Shown here: in pieces, positions 42,641 through 50,605 of the stretch
How the letters are laid out: the number at the start of each line of letters is the position of its first letter
Position numbering within the stretch: the stretch's first letter is position 1
Notes under the pieces: model-generated
Database searches by the model: none
What the model was told of the DNA's origin: nothing
What the model saw: only the letters and a program-made list of their open reading frames with translations
NCBI RefSeq assembly: GCF_000422905.1
Contig: NZ_KE383949.1
Location: forward strand, 124,001 to 188,000
Length of the DNA stretch: 64,000 nucleotides
Direction of reading: 5' to 3'
Origin: Paenibacillus alginolyticus DSM 5050 = NBRC 15375
GTDB lineage: Bacteria > Bacillota > Bacilli > Paenibacillales > NBRC-103111
Made by a program: the position numbers and the translations under genes

Positions 42641-44341
42641 ATGGCGGAAGAGGACAAACTTCGCAGCGAGAAATATTTTAACGATACAGGACTTTGGGGT
42701 TTTATCCACCGTTCGTTCACGAAATCGATGGGCTACACGGACGATGATTTAAAAAAGCCCGTCATTGGCATATGCAACACGTTTAGCGAGCTGAACAAAT
42801 GCCATTCCCACTTCCGGGAGCTGACCGATTACGTCAAACGGGGCGTTTGGCAAGCGGGCGGTCTGCCGATGGAGTTCCCGACCATTTCGATCGGCGAGCC
42901 TTATGTGAAGCCGACCACGATGCTGCTGCGCAATCTGATGGCGATGGATACGGAAGAAATGATAAAAGCCCATCAGATCGATGGTGTTGTGCTGATCGGC
43001 GGTTGTGACAAGACGGTGCCGGCGCAGCTAATGGCTGCTGTCAGCGCCAACATACCTGCGATTGTGCTTACAGGCGGGCCGATGCTGAACGGCAAATTAA
43101 ACGGGCAGACGCTTGGCGCCTGCACAGATTGTTACCAGTTCACGCTTGAGCATAAAGCGGGCAACATCTCCGACGAGCAGCTCACCGTTGCCGAGAATGC
43201 GATTTGCCGCAGTGACGGGCACTGCATGGTGATGGGCACGGCCAGCACCATGGCGGCCATCGCCGAAGCACTCGGTATGGCGCTTCCGGGCTGTGCGGCG
43301 ATTCCTGCGCCAGATTCCAGACGCCGCCATATGTCGGAGCTGACAGGCAAGCAGATCGTTGAGCTCGTCCGTCGCAATATCCGGCCACGCGACATCATTA
43401 CGCCGGAATCACTGGACAACGCAATTCGTGTTACGATGGCGTGCGCAGGCTCGACTAACGCGATCATCCATTTGGTCGCTATCGCTGGACGGCTAGGCTA
43501 CAGATTACCGCTTGAACGGTTCGACGAAATCAGCGCAACGACGCCATTTATTCTCAACGTCCGTCCGTCAGGGAAATACCAGATGGAAGAGTTTTTCGAA
43601 GCGGGCGGTGTACCGTCGCTCATGAAGGAGATTGAGTCGCTGCTGAACGGTGATTGTTTGACAGTTACCGGCCAAAGTGTTACTGAAAACCTGCGAGGCG
43701 TGCTGGTCCCCGACCGAGAGTTGATTTATCCGCTGGAGCAGCCGATTGCTCCGCAAGGCGGCATCGCGGTGCTGCGCGGAAATCTCGCCCCGAACGGCGC
43801 GCTGATCAAGCAAACGGCGGTTTCGCCGCATCTCAAAAAGCATCGCGGCCGAGCCATCGTCTTCGAGTCGCCCGCCGATCTGAACGCACGTATTGACGAT
43901 CCGAACTTGGACGTCGATGAGAACAGTGTGCTCGTGCTGAAAAATGCTGGACCGAAAGGCGCCCCGGCCATGCCGGAAATCGGGCAAATTCCGATTCCGC
44001 AAAAGCTGCTGAAGCGGGGCATACGCGATATGGTGCGGATTTCCGATGCCCGCATCAGCGGCACTTCGTACGGCACTTTGATTGTGCACGTTGCTCCGGA
44101 AGCGGCCATCGGCGGACCGCTTGGGCTCGTGCGGAACGGCGATGATATCGAGCTCGATATCGACATGCGCTTGCTGGAGCTTCACGTAGATGAAGAGACG
44201 CTCCGCGAACGCAAAGCGGAGTGGCAGGCACCTGCCCCTGCGTACGATCGGGGGTATGGACTTCTGTTCTTGGAGCGTGTTCTTCAAGCGGACGAGGGAT
44301 GCGATTTCGACTTCCTGCTGCCGCCAGAGCTTCGCAAATAG
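42641..44341 (+). CDS. IlvD/Edd-family dehydratase, probably sugar-acid dehydratase
   Basis: The protein has 566 residues. The Fe-S cysteines of the family are visible: IGICNTFSELNKCH, GGCDKTVPAQLMA and LGACTDCYQ followed later by DGHCMVMGTASTMA. Downstream motifs are CAGSTNAIIHLVAIAGRLG and ISDARISGTSYGTLIVHVAPEAAIGGPLG. The overall form matches arabonate/xylonate-type dehydratases more than branched-chain IlvD, and the neighbours (MDR, SDR, sugar transporter) support a sugar-acid substrate that yields a 2-keto-3-deoxy acid. No aldolase or kinase for the next step is present here. Confidence 0.87.
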   Translation: MAEEDKLRSEKYFNDTGLWGFIHRSFTKSMGYTDDDLKKPVIGICNTFSELNKCHSHFRELTDYVKRGVWQAGGLPMEFPTISIGEPYVKPTTMLLRNLMAMDTEEMIKAHQIDGVVLIGGCDKTVPAQLMAAVSANIPAIVLTGGPMLNGKLNGQTLGACTDCYQFTLEHKAGNISDEQLTVAENAICRSDGHCMVMGTASTMAAIAEALGMALPGCAAIPAPDSRRRHMSELTGKQIVELVRRNIRPRDIITPESLDNAIRVTMACAGSTNAIIHLVAIAGRLGYRLPLERFDEISATTPFILNVRPSGKYQMEEFFEAGGVPSLMKEIESLLNGDCLTVTGQSVTENLRGVLVPDRELIYPLEQPIAPQGGIAVLRGNLAPNGALIKQTAVSPHLKKHRGRAIVFESPADLNARIDDPNLDVDENSVLVLKNAGPKGAPAMPEIGQIPIPQKLLKRGIRDMVRISDARISGTSYGTLIVHVAPEAAIGGPLGLVRNGDDIELDIDMRLLELHVDEETLRERKAEWQAPAPAYDRGYGLLFLERVLQADEGCDFDFLLPPELRK

Positions 44342-44393
44342 CAAATAAGTACTGGGCTTACCTAACCCCCTTACGAAAAGGAGCTGTTGAACG

Positions 44394-46775
44394 ATGTTCT
44401 TCCTAGATAACAAAAGAGGAAAATTGAATGCGGCGAACGCAACCAACGAGGAGAATCAAACGAACGATAAGACGAACGAATCCATCAGTAGACGAAAAGT
44501 GTTGGTGACGTTAGGGCTCGGCGGCGCAATGCTGGCTGGCAGCACCTTAGTTCCTCGGTTCGCCTCGGCTGAGAACGCGCAGTCGAACAGCAACGGTGAT
44601 AATCAAGTGCTGCGAGTCAACAACGTGGAGGAACTAAAGTCCCTTCCGTCCGGCCAGTTAACAGACGGCCTATATGTGTTCGTAGGCGGCTACAACAATA
44701 ACGGCGACGGAGGCGGCAAGCTGGTCCGCTTTGTGGCGGGCAGCACCAAAGTTGATAACGGCGGCACGGTACATAAACCGATTAATGATAATGGGCGTAA
44801 GTCTCCTAAAGGTGAAGGCTGCTTTGAAGTCGTACATAATGGCGTAGGGGATTTCCGTTGGTTCGGTATCTTCGACGGGAGTAAGAATGCAGATGAAGCG
44901 TTGGATGCGCTAATCAACGATCCTTCGATCTACCGCGTTGAAGCGCACACAGATCTGAACTTCGTGAAGCGCCATGTGTACCATCGCAGCGATATCGAAG
45001 TTGATTTCCATGGCCATACAGTGACGACCGTGGGAATCGAGCTGAACACGTTGGACAATCCGTTCGGCGCCGTCCTGTTTTTCCAAGGGGTTGCAACCGG
45101 TGTGACACAAATCGTTACGCTGTCTGAAGATTTGATTGAATATTCGGATATTTTTGAAGTTGCCGATTCATCGATCTTCGAAGTTGACAGCTGGTGGCAT
45201 GCGCAGATTAAGAACAATCCAAGCGGAGGGGCGCAGCGCGAACTCGATTACCTGATCAAAGTAACGGAAATTCTTGATGCCACCCATGTCCGCTTCAATT
45301 ATAAGCTTGGCTGGCAGCTTGCCAAAGGACGTCTGATTACCTATAAAAAAATCAACCCGGCCTTCCGCTGCCATGTGCGGAACATGAGTTTTATCGGCAT
45401 ACCGGTGCCGCCTAACGGCACCAGCCTCAGACCGTTCCCGACTTGGGATCAAATCGGGTCTAACCCTGTCGCGTATGAATTCGCGGTTGAATGCGACGCG
45501 TCGGGTATCAAAGCGACCAAAGTGTTTTGGCCGGTCGTCATGCGCAGATACAACACCCATTACGTGACGGAACGCTGTCAATTGATGAACCCGGAAGAAC
45601 GTGACTGGGGTGGCACTGGCTATTTGACGCAGCAAATCAACGTGCTGTACGGGCATGTTAGAGATTGCAATACGAGCAACGCACGGCACTTGAATGACTT
45701 TACTTGCGCGGCCTACTGCATGGTTGAGAACTGCCATGGTGACGGCGATGAGTACGGCCCGTTCGTCACGCACGGTCAATTCGAGCACGATCTAACGTAC
45801 ATCGGCAACTCCGGTCTGCTGTCGTTCGCGAACAGTGGTACTACCTGGGGGGACAGCGCCAAGCGGGTGACGGTCAAGAAGCATATCGCATCGCGGATCG
45901 TCGCGAGCAAGCGCTTAACCGATTTGACACTTGAGGATTGTCATGCCGTCGTAACGTACACGAAACCCGGGGTGAAAATGGCGAATTCCGGCTCGTTCTG
46001 GGTCAACATGGATGGCCTGCAAATGAGGGGCTGCACAGCACAAGAGATGGTAACGATATCGAAGGGCTCGTCCCGCGCTAAAAGGAAAAACATCATTGAT
46101 AGTTGTTCCTTCGGCATGTTAAAAGGATATGAAATCGCCCGTCCGATCCGCTCGGGGACGACGCAGGTCGGCTATACGCCGAGCAATGGGGAGTTGACGA
46201 TCCTTAACAGCGAGTTTTACAACGTAGAGGACGTCACCCTCGGAAGCATCAATAAGCTTACTCTCATCAATACGTGGTTTAAGGGTCTGCCTCAGGTAGG
46301 AGGCACGGTTAAGGTCGGCACCCGTGAAATTATCATGCAGGGCGGCGGACTAGTGGATTGCTGCTTCTTATTCACTGGTGCTTGGGACAAGGTTGGCGAC
46401 GTCAATAATGCGAAGAATAAGCCTGACCAGTGGATCACGATCGACGGCGGCGCCGTATTTAGCGGAGTGAATGGGGAGAAGGCGTTCTTGAAGAGCGTTG
46501 ATCCGTCGAATGTCATTACGTGGAATTTCGGGAACTACAAGAGCATCGCTGCAGACGTGAACATAGGACATTTCCACATTCAAGGCGGAATGAACAAATT
46601 GAAAGCGATCGGCTCCCATTTTACGGGTGGTAAATATGAAGTCGCGGATGGTGCATTCGGAAGCGGCACGTACTTCTTCATGACGTCTTGTTTAGAAGAG
46701 GGAGTCAATCGGGCAGCGCTGCCGGCAGAAAATGAAATGGTAAAACATAGTACAAGCAATTTTTCAATTTCATAA
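44394..46775 (+). CDS. Tat-exported tailspike-like beta-helix protein
   Basis: The protein has 793 residues. After a polar N-terminus of about 35 residues comes a twin-arginine signal, SRRKVLVTLGLGGAMLAGSTLV, with an ASA cleavage site. The mature part is a close paralogue of the protein at 34487: GGYNNNGDGGGKLVRFVAGSTK, VHNGVGDFRWFGIF and a long identical-looking core from HYVTERCQL to GDSAKRVTVKKH. Tat export implies that it folds, perhaps with a cofactor or metal, before secretion. It is the last gene of the LplBC/SDR/dehydratase run, so it probably acts outside on the polymer whose products are imported. Confidence 0.85.
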   Translation: MFFLDNKRGKLNAANATNEENQTNDKTNESISRRKVLVTLGLGGAMLAGSTLVPRFASAENAQSNSNGDNQVLRVNNVEELKSLPSGQLTDGLYVFVGGYNNNGDGGGKLVRFVAGSTKVDNGGTVHKPINDNGRKSPKGEGCFEVVHNGVGDFRWFGIFDGSKNADEALDALINDPSIYRVEAHTDLNFVKRHVYHRSDIEVDFHGHTVTTVGIELNTLDNPFGAVLFFQGVATGVTQIVTLSEDLIEYSDIFEVADSSIFEVDSWWHAQIKNNPSGGAQRELDYLIKVTEILDATHVRFNYKLGWQLAKGRLITYKKINPAFRCHVRNMSFIGIPVPPNGTSLRPFPTWDQIGSNPVAYEFAVECDASGIKATKVFWPVVMRRYNTHYVTERCQLMNPEERDWGGTGYLTQQINVLYGHVRDCNTSNARHLNDFTCAAYCMVENCHGDGDEYGPFVTHGQFEHDLTYIGNSGLLSFANSGTTWGDSAKRVTVKKHIASRIVASKRLTDLTLEDCHAVVTYTKPGVKMANSGSFWVNMDGLQMRGCTAQEMVTISKGSSRAKRKNIIDSCSFGMLKGYEIARPIRSGTTQVGYTPSNGELTILNSEFYNVEDVTLGSINKLTLINTWFKGLPQVGGTVKVGTREIIMQGGGLVDCCFLFTGAWDKVGDVNNAKNKPDQWITIDGGAVFSGVNGEKAFLKSVDPSNVITWNFGNYKSIAADVNIGHFHIQGGMNKLKAIGSHFTGGKYEVADGAFGSGTYFFMTSCLEEGVNRAALPAENEMVKHSTSNFSIS

Positions 46776-46785
46776 TTTTTTACGG

Positions 46786-46821
46786 GGTACACGACGTATC
46801 GACATCGCTATGTCGTGTATC
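46786..46821. other. Hairpin after the Tat-exported protein gene
   Basis: TACACGAC (46788-46795) pairs with GTCGTGTA (46812-46819), with partial inner pairing, but no T tract follows. It may end or stabilise the operon transcript; the GntR-SBP promoter begins 10 nt later. Confidence 0.45.
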
Positions 46822-46830
46822 CTGTGTACA

Positions 46831-46874
46831 TTGACATGCAATAGTGGAACATTGCTATAATGAGAAATAGCAAT
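46831..46874 (+). promoter_or_regulatory. Promoter and probable autoregulatory operator of the GntR-SBP gene
   Basis: TTGACA (46831-46836) and TATAAT (46856-46861) are spaced by 19 bp. Perfect 8-bp arms ATTGCTAT (46851-46858) and ATAGCAAT (46867-46874) flank AATGAGAA and overlap the -10. A further half-like GCAATAG lies at 46839-46845. The position suits repression of its own gene by the GntR-type protein. Confidence 0.7.
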
Positions 46875-46941
46875 GCGGATACAGGATGCGTCCATTTATT
46901 CCTGTTCCTGACAGTGTATCGGATGGAAAAGAGGTCTATAG

Positions 46942-48321
46942 ATGGAAGAACGGACAACTCGCAAATCGTCCCGCGAGCGGTTGAGTGAACTCGTCAACTC
47001 GCTGCGGGAAGACATTTTGACAGGAAAGCGGTCGGTTGGTGAATATTTGCCTTCCGAGAAAACATTCGCTGCGCAATTCAACTTGAGCAACCAATCTGTG
47101 CGAAAAGGGCTCGAAGTACTTGTCGCAGAGGGGTTGATCGAGAAAATACCGCGCGTCGGTACAAAGGTTGTCGGTCCACCGGACGGTGCTTTTGTCACTG
47201 TAAAGTTAGGCTTCCATAGTTCCGTTACAGGTGAGGCGGATATTCACAGGCTGCTATCCCTATTTCAAAAGGAAAACCCGCATATTCGGGTACAAGCCGT
47301 GCCTACATCCAGCGACAAATACGATCATATCGGCGATTACTTGTCCAGCGGCATTCTCGATGTAGTCATGATGAACTTTAAGAATTTTCAGGAATGTGTG
47401 GAAAACGGAGATGAAGGATTGCTGGAGCCTTTGGAACGCAATCCGGAGATATATTCGTTCTTGTCAGATGCATTTAAGGTGGATGGCCGCCAGCTCGTAC
47501 AGCCGTTTATTTTTTCCCCGCTCATTCTCTGTTATAACAGGGAGCACTTTCAAGCAGCTAATTTACCCGAGCCAGATAGCAGTTGGCAGTGGAAGGATTT
47601 GATTGAATATTCGTCACGGCTTGCCATTCCGAATGAACGGCTGGGCTTTCACTGCGATTTGTATTCATCGAACCGTTGGCCTCTTCTGCTCCTGCAAACA
47701 GGTGGGAAGTTCGAGCGGCATGAAGACGGCCGGCTTAAGCTTGCCGGTACGCAAATGATGGATGCGCTTCGCTACTGCGGGGAGATGAAGCATAGTATTC
47801 CTTCTTTATCAGAAGGGATTACGACCGGCGAATCGGAGCTGCTTCTGGCCAAAGGCAAAGCGTCGATGATCATGACCAGTTACTTTTATTTAAATTATTT
47901 GCTTGGCGAGCGGTTGTCCTTTGATGTCGCGCCTGTACCGCATTTTGGCACGCCGATGACGATGCTCCTTAATACGGGATTTGCTGTTAACCGTCAGTCG
48001 CACGTCAAGGACGCTGCTGTCAAGTTGGTTGAATTTTTGACGAGCTATAAGGCCCAACTTTTCGTTCGGCAGAACACGTACAGTCTTCCAGCCAGAAAAT
48101 CGGCTGCAGAGTGGGTAGGGGAAGAAAAACGCTATCTTCCTTCTAGATTTTCGCTATTCCGTGAAACGATTCCCGGCTTTCGATATTTCACGGACTTAGC
48201 GATTAGCGCGCGAGAACTATCTGAAATAAACCAGGAATTAAAGATGTATTGGGCGGGCCTGGAAACCGAAGAGGTCCTGTGTTCACATATCGAAGAGCGC
48301 TTAACCGTTAGTTCCTTGTAA
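46942..48321 (+). CDS. GntR-type DNA-binding domain fused to an ABC solute-binding-protein fold
   Basis: The protein has 459 residues. Residues 1-75 are a GntR winged helix: ERLSELVNSLREDILTGKRSVGEYLPSEKTFAAQFNLSNQSVRKGLEVLVAEGLIEKIPRVGTKV, given here only as landmarks LPSEKTFA and SNQSVRKGLEVL. From 85 on the protein looks like a family 1 sugar-binding protein without signal peptide: VKLGFHSSVT, ENPHIRVQAVPTSSDKYDHIG, LVQPFIFSPLILCYNREHFQAANLP, FAVNRQSHVKDAAVKLVEFL. It should act as a cytoplasmic one-component regulator that senses an imported sugar with a binding-protein fold. It has its own operator and lies between the beta-helix gene and tatA. Confidence 0.88.
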   Translation: MEERTTRKSSRERLSELVNSLREDILTGKRSVGEYLPSEKTFAAQFNLSNQSVRKGLEVLVAEGLIEKIPRVGTKVVGPPDGAFVTVKLGFHSSVTGEADIHRLLSLFQKENPHIRVQAVPTSSDKYDHIGDYLSSGILDVVMMNFKNFQECVENGDEGLLEPLERNPEIYSFLSDAFKVDGRQLVQPFIFSPLILCYNREHFQAANLPEPDSSWQWKDLIEYSSRLAIPNERLGFHCDLYSSNRWPLLLLQTGGKFERHEDGRLKLAGTQMMDALRYCGEMKHSIPSLSEGITTGESELLLAKGKASMIMTSYFYLNYLLGERLSFDVAPVPHFGTPMTMLLNTGFAVNRQSHVKDAAVKLVEFLTSYKAQLFVRQNTYSLPARKSAAEWVGEEKRYLPSRFSLFRETIPGFRYFTDLAISARELSEINQELKMYWAGLETEEVLCSHIEERLTVSSL

Positions 48322-48354
48322 GAATAGGTGCTTTTAACCAAAGGGGTGAGTGAT

Positions 48355-48567
48355 GTGCCGCATTTTAGTGCTTCGACAATTATGTTAATAATTATAACTG
48401 CACTTGTATTGTTCGGCCCCAGCAAGCTGCCTGAATTAGGTCGTGCGTTTGGCAAGACCTTGAAGGAGTTTAAAAAAGGAACGAAGGAATTAATGGGCGA
48501 CGATGAGTCACACCCTCCGCTGCAGACTCGTAAGGAGTCTCGTGTGGAAGAAGCCAACAAACTTTAA
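48355..48567 (+). CDS. tatA: Twin-arginine translocase subunit TatA
   Basis: The protein has about 70 residues. A short N-terminus and membrane helix (TIMLIIITALVLFGPSKLPELG) with the FGPSKLPELGRAFGKTLKEFKKG amphipathic helix is diagnostic for TatA/E; Phe-Gly follows the helix. GTG 48355 has AAGGGGTGA upstream. No tatC is present in the window. It lies 1.6 kb from a Tat-signal protein, which suggests a dedicated pore subunit for that substrate. Confidence 0.92.
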   Translation: MPHFSASTIMLIIITALVLFGPSKLPELGRAFGKTLKEFKKGTKELMGDDESHPPLQTRKESRVEEANKL

Positions 48568-48659
48568 ACAACTTTCGAAAGAAGCAGTGAAACAGATCGT
48601 TCTCTCTAAGGCAAGATTTGCCGGGTTGAGAACGGTCTTCTTCCTGTTTCGGTAAAAAG

Positions 48660-48731
48660 TCAGGGAGAGATATTCAGCTTCGCACGCGATTTCTTCAAAC
48701 GAAGTTCAAAATATTGAACCAAATTCATCAT
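48660..48731 (-). CDS. Possible 23-residue peptide (very tentative)
   Basis: On the minus strand, GAGGTGA stands 7 nt before tandem ATGs at 48731/48728. The frame reads MMNLVQYFELRLKKSRAKLNISP and stops at TGA. A TATTAT -10-like element lies upstream on that strand. It could be a small peptide gene, or the surviving 5-prime end of a lost gene. Apart from this, the 367-bp gap 48568-48934 holds a weak hairpin (48589-48650) and the IclR promoter region. Confidence 0.25.
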   Translation of the reverse strand: MMNLVQYFELRLKKSRAKLNISP

Positions 48732-48861
48732 ATTGTATTCACCTCATGAATCAATAATAGCACGAAGCTCTTTTTTTGTTTTATATAATTACTGCTGTTT
48801 AGCTTTTTGAGTGATTTATAGATGATTTAAAGACGTATTTTTCATGAAAAAGTAGTTGCTA

Positions 48862-48912
48862 ATAGGGCTCGGAAACCCTATATTATTTATAGACAGTGTT
48901 CAATATATTGGA
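48862..48912 (+). promoter_or_regulatory. Promoter/operator region of the IclR-type operon
   Basis: ATAGGG (48862-48867) and CCCTAT (48876-48881) form a dyad around CTCGGAAA, overlapping a TATATT-like -10. A perfect palindrome CAATATATTG lies at 48901-48910, 25 nt before the start codon. One of these is a likely IclR-type binding site; neither was tested against known operators. Confidence 0.45.
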
Positions 48913-48934
48913 TTAAATTAATGGAGGAAACATT

Positions 48935-49705
48935 ATGGCCCAAGGAACGAAAGAGTATTCGGTTCCAGCGATTGAGAAAACCATTCTAATTCTGAATGCA
49001 CTTTCAGAGGCTGAGCTTTCAGCGAGCGATTTGCATAGTCAACTAAAGCTTCCGAAATCGACGACATTTGTCATCATGAATACACTTGAACAAAACGACC
49101 TTATCCAGAAAACGCCGGATGGGAAATACAGGCTCGGGCATGGCGTTTTGCGATGGGGTATCAGTTATTTTAAAGCGATGGACTTAGTAAGAATTGCTCG
49201 TCCATTTTTGGAAAGTTTAGCTCAAGAAACGCCATTTACGGCTCATTTGGCAGTGCCAGTAGAGAACAAACCGGTCTATGCAGATAAAGTGGAAGGCAAA
49301 GGTTTTGTTCGTTTCGCCACGACAATCGGTCAAGCCCAACCACTATTCCAGTCGAGTGTTGGAAAGGCGATTGCCTCTGATATGACAGAGGAAGAAATTG
49401 TTCATATTTTGAATCAAGATGCCACTCTTTCTACGCAGCAAATCGATCGTATGCTCGAAAAAATAAGAGGCGATGTGCTTTTCGTTCGTGAACATGGTTT
49501 CGTTATTGAAGATCAGGAGTTTGAGGAAGGCATCCGCTGTATAGGTGCTCCAATCCGAAACTCCAGCGGGGAAATCATCGCATCCATCAGCATTACCTCG
49601 TTGGTTAAAGATTTGCCAGCTATCAAGTTTTTGACAATTGGGAATTTAGTAAAAGAAACGGCCGGGCAAGTTTCACGTGCGATGGGATACCTCGGCGGCA
49701 AATAA
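48935..49705 (+). CDS. IclR-family transcriptional regulator
   Basis: The protein has 256 residues. The N-terminal winged helix has VPAIEKTILILNALSEAELSASDLHSQLKLPKSTTFVIMNTLEQNDLI. The C-terminal GAF-like effector domain has YRLGHGVLRWG, ATTIGQAQPLFQSSVGKAIASDM, FVREHGFVIEDQEFEEGIRCIGAPI. ATG 48935 has GGAGG upstream. It heads a run of five catabolic genes and probably controls them in response to a carboxylic acid intermediate. Confidence 0.92.
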   Translation: MAQGTKEYSVPAIEKTILILNALSEAELSASDLHSQLKLPKSTTFVIMNTLEQNDLIQKTPDGKYRLGHGVLRWGISYFKAMDLVRIARPFLESLAQETPFTAHLAVPVENKPVYADKVEGKGFVRFATTIGQAQPLFQSSVGKAIASDMTEEEIVHILNQDATLSTQQIDRMLEKIRGDVLFVREHGFVIEDQEFEEGIRCIGAPIRNSSGEIIASISITSLVKDLPAIKFLTIGNLVKETAGQVSRAMGYLGGK

Positions 49706-49725
49706 ATGAAAGGCGGGACAGAATT

Positions 49726-50577
49726 ATGATATTCGATTGCCATACCCATTTGTTTCTTCCAGGACAAACCGAAGGGCCCTTCCTAGCGGCCGTCAAGCGC
49801 AGTTGGGGTGAAGATATGGACATCATCGCCACTCCTCAGCAGCATGAAGAAAACATACGTAATTTCGATGGGGCCATTGTGCTTGCTTTCGATGCTCCTG
49901 CGACGGGCATTCATGTACCTAACCATGTTGTAGCTGAGTATGTAGCCAAACATCCTGGACGCTTGTACGGGTTTGCAAGCATCGATCCAAACAGGCCTAA
50001 TGCGGCTCGTTTGCTAGAAGAAGCCATTAAGGAATATGGGCTTTGCGGGCTTAAGCTTGGACCGATTTATCAAAATTTTTACCCGGATGATCGGAGCCAT
50101 TTTGATCTATATGCCAAAGCCGGCGAATTGGGATTGCCGATTTTGTGGCACCAAGGCACGTCCTTCGTACCCGAAGGGTATCTCGACGCCTCCAGGCCGG
50201 CCTCCTTAGACCCGATAGCCCGTGCTTTTCCTAACCTAAAAATGATCATTGCTCACATGGGACACCCTTGGGTGGATGAGTGCATTGCCGTCGTTCGCAA
50301 AAACGTCAATATGTATATGGATTTATCGGCACTAGGTTCACGGCCGTGGCAGTTTTATAACGCGCTTGTTTCTGCGATGGAGTATGGGGTCACGCACAAG
50401 ATTTTATTCGGCTCCGACTATCCTTTCTTCACAACCCAGCAAACGATAGACCTGTTTCGCAACATTAACCACTTGGTTGAAGGCACTAAAATGCCGCGTA
50501 TTCCTGAGCAGATCATCGAGGACATTATTCATCGCAACACGCCGGAGTTGCTGGGCCTAACCAAGATCGCAAAGTAA
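49726..50577 (+). CDS. Amidohydrolase family (amidohydrolase_2) protein
   Basis: The protein has 283 residues. It begins MIFDCHTHLF (HxH metal site), continues with GFASIDPNRPNAARLLEEAIKEYGLCGLKLGP, has MIIAHMGHPWVDE and ends with KILFGSDYPFFTTQ (metal Asp). This is the 2-pyrone-dicarboxylate lactonase/aminocarboxymuconate decarboxylase-like group, which hydrolyses lactones or decarboxylates aromatic-derived acids. The exact reaction is not known. Confidence 0.88.
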   Translation: MIFDCHTHLFLPGQTEGPFLAAVKRSWGEDMDIIATPQQHEENIRNFDGAIVLAFDAPATGIHVPNHVVAEYVAKHPGRLYGFASIDPNRPNAARLLEEAIKEYGLCGLKLGPIYQNFYPDDRSHFDLYAKAGELGLPILWHQGTSFVPEGYLDASRPASLDPIARAFPNLKMIIAHMGHPWVDECIAVVRKNVNMYMDLSALGSRPWQFYNALVSAMEYGVTHKILFGSDYPFFTTQQTIDLFRNINHLVEGTKMPRIPEQIIEDIIHRNTPELLGLTKIAK

Positions 50578-50605
50578 TCATACTTATTATGAGGAGGCAT
50601 TAAGC

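Noticed and set aside
43568..44446. Minus-strand frame of 292 codons opposite the dehydratase gene
   Set aside because: The dehydratase on the plus strand has all family motifs; the antisense frame is rich in Arg, His and Gln without recognisable domains.
46786..46821. Intrinsic terminator after the Tat-exported protein
   Set aside because: The stem is good, but neither strand has a T tract after it, so it is listed only as a hairpin.
48355..48567. Complete tat operon
   Set aside because: Only tatA is present. No tatC or tatB-like frame was found in the flanking DNA.
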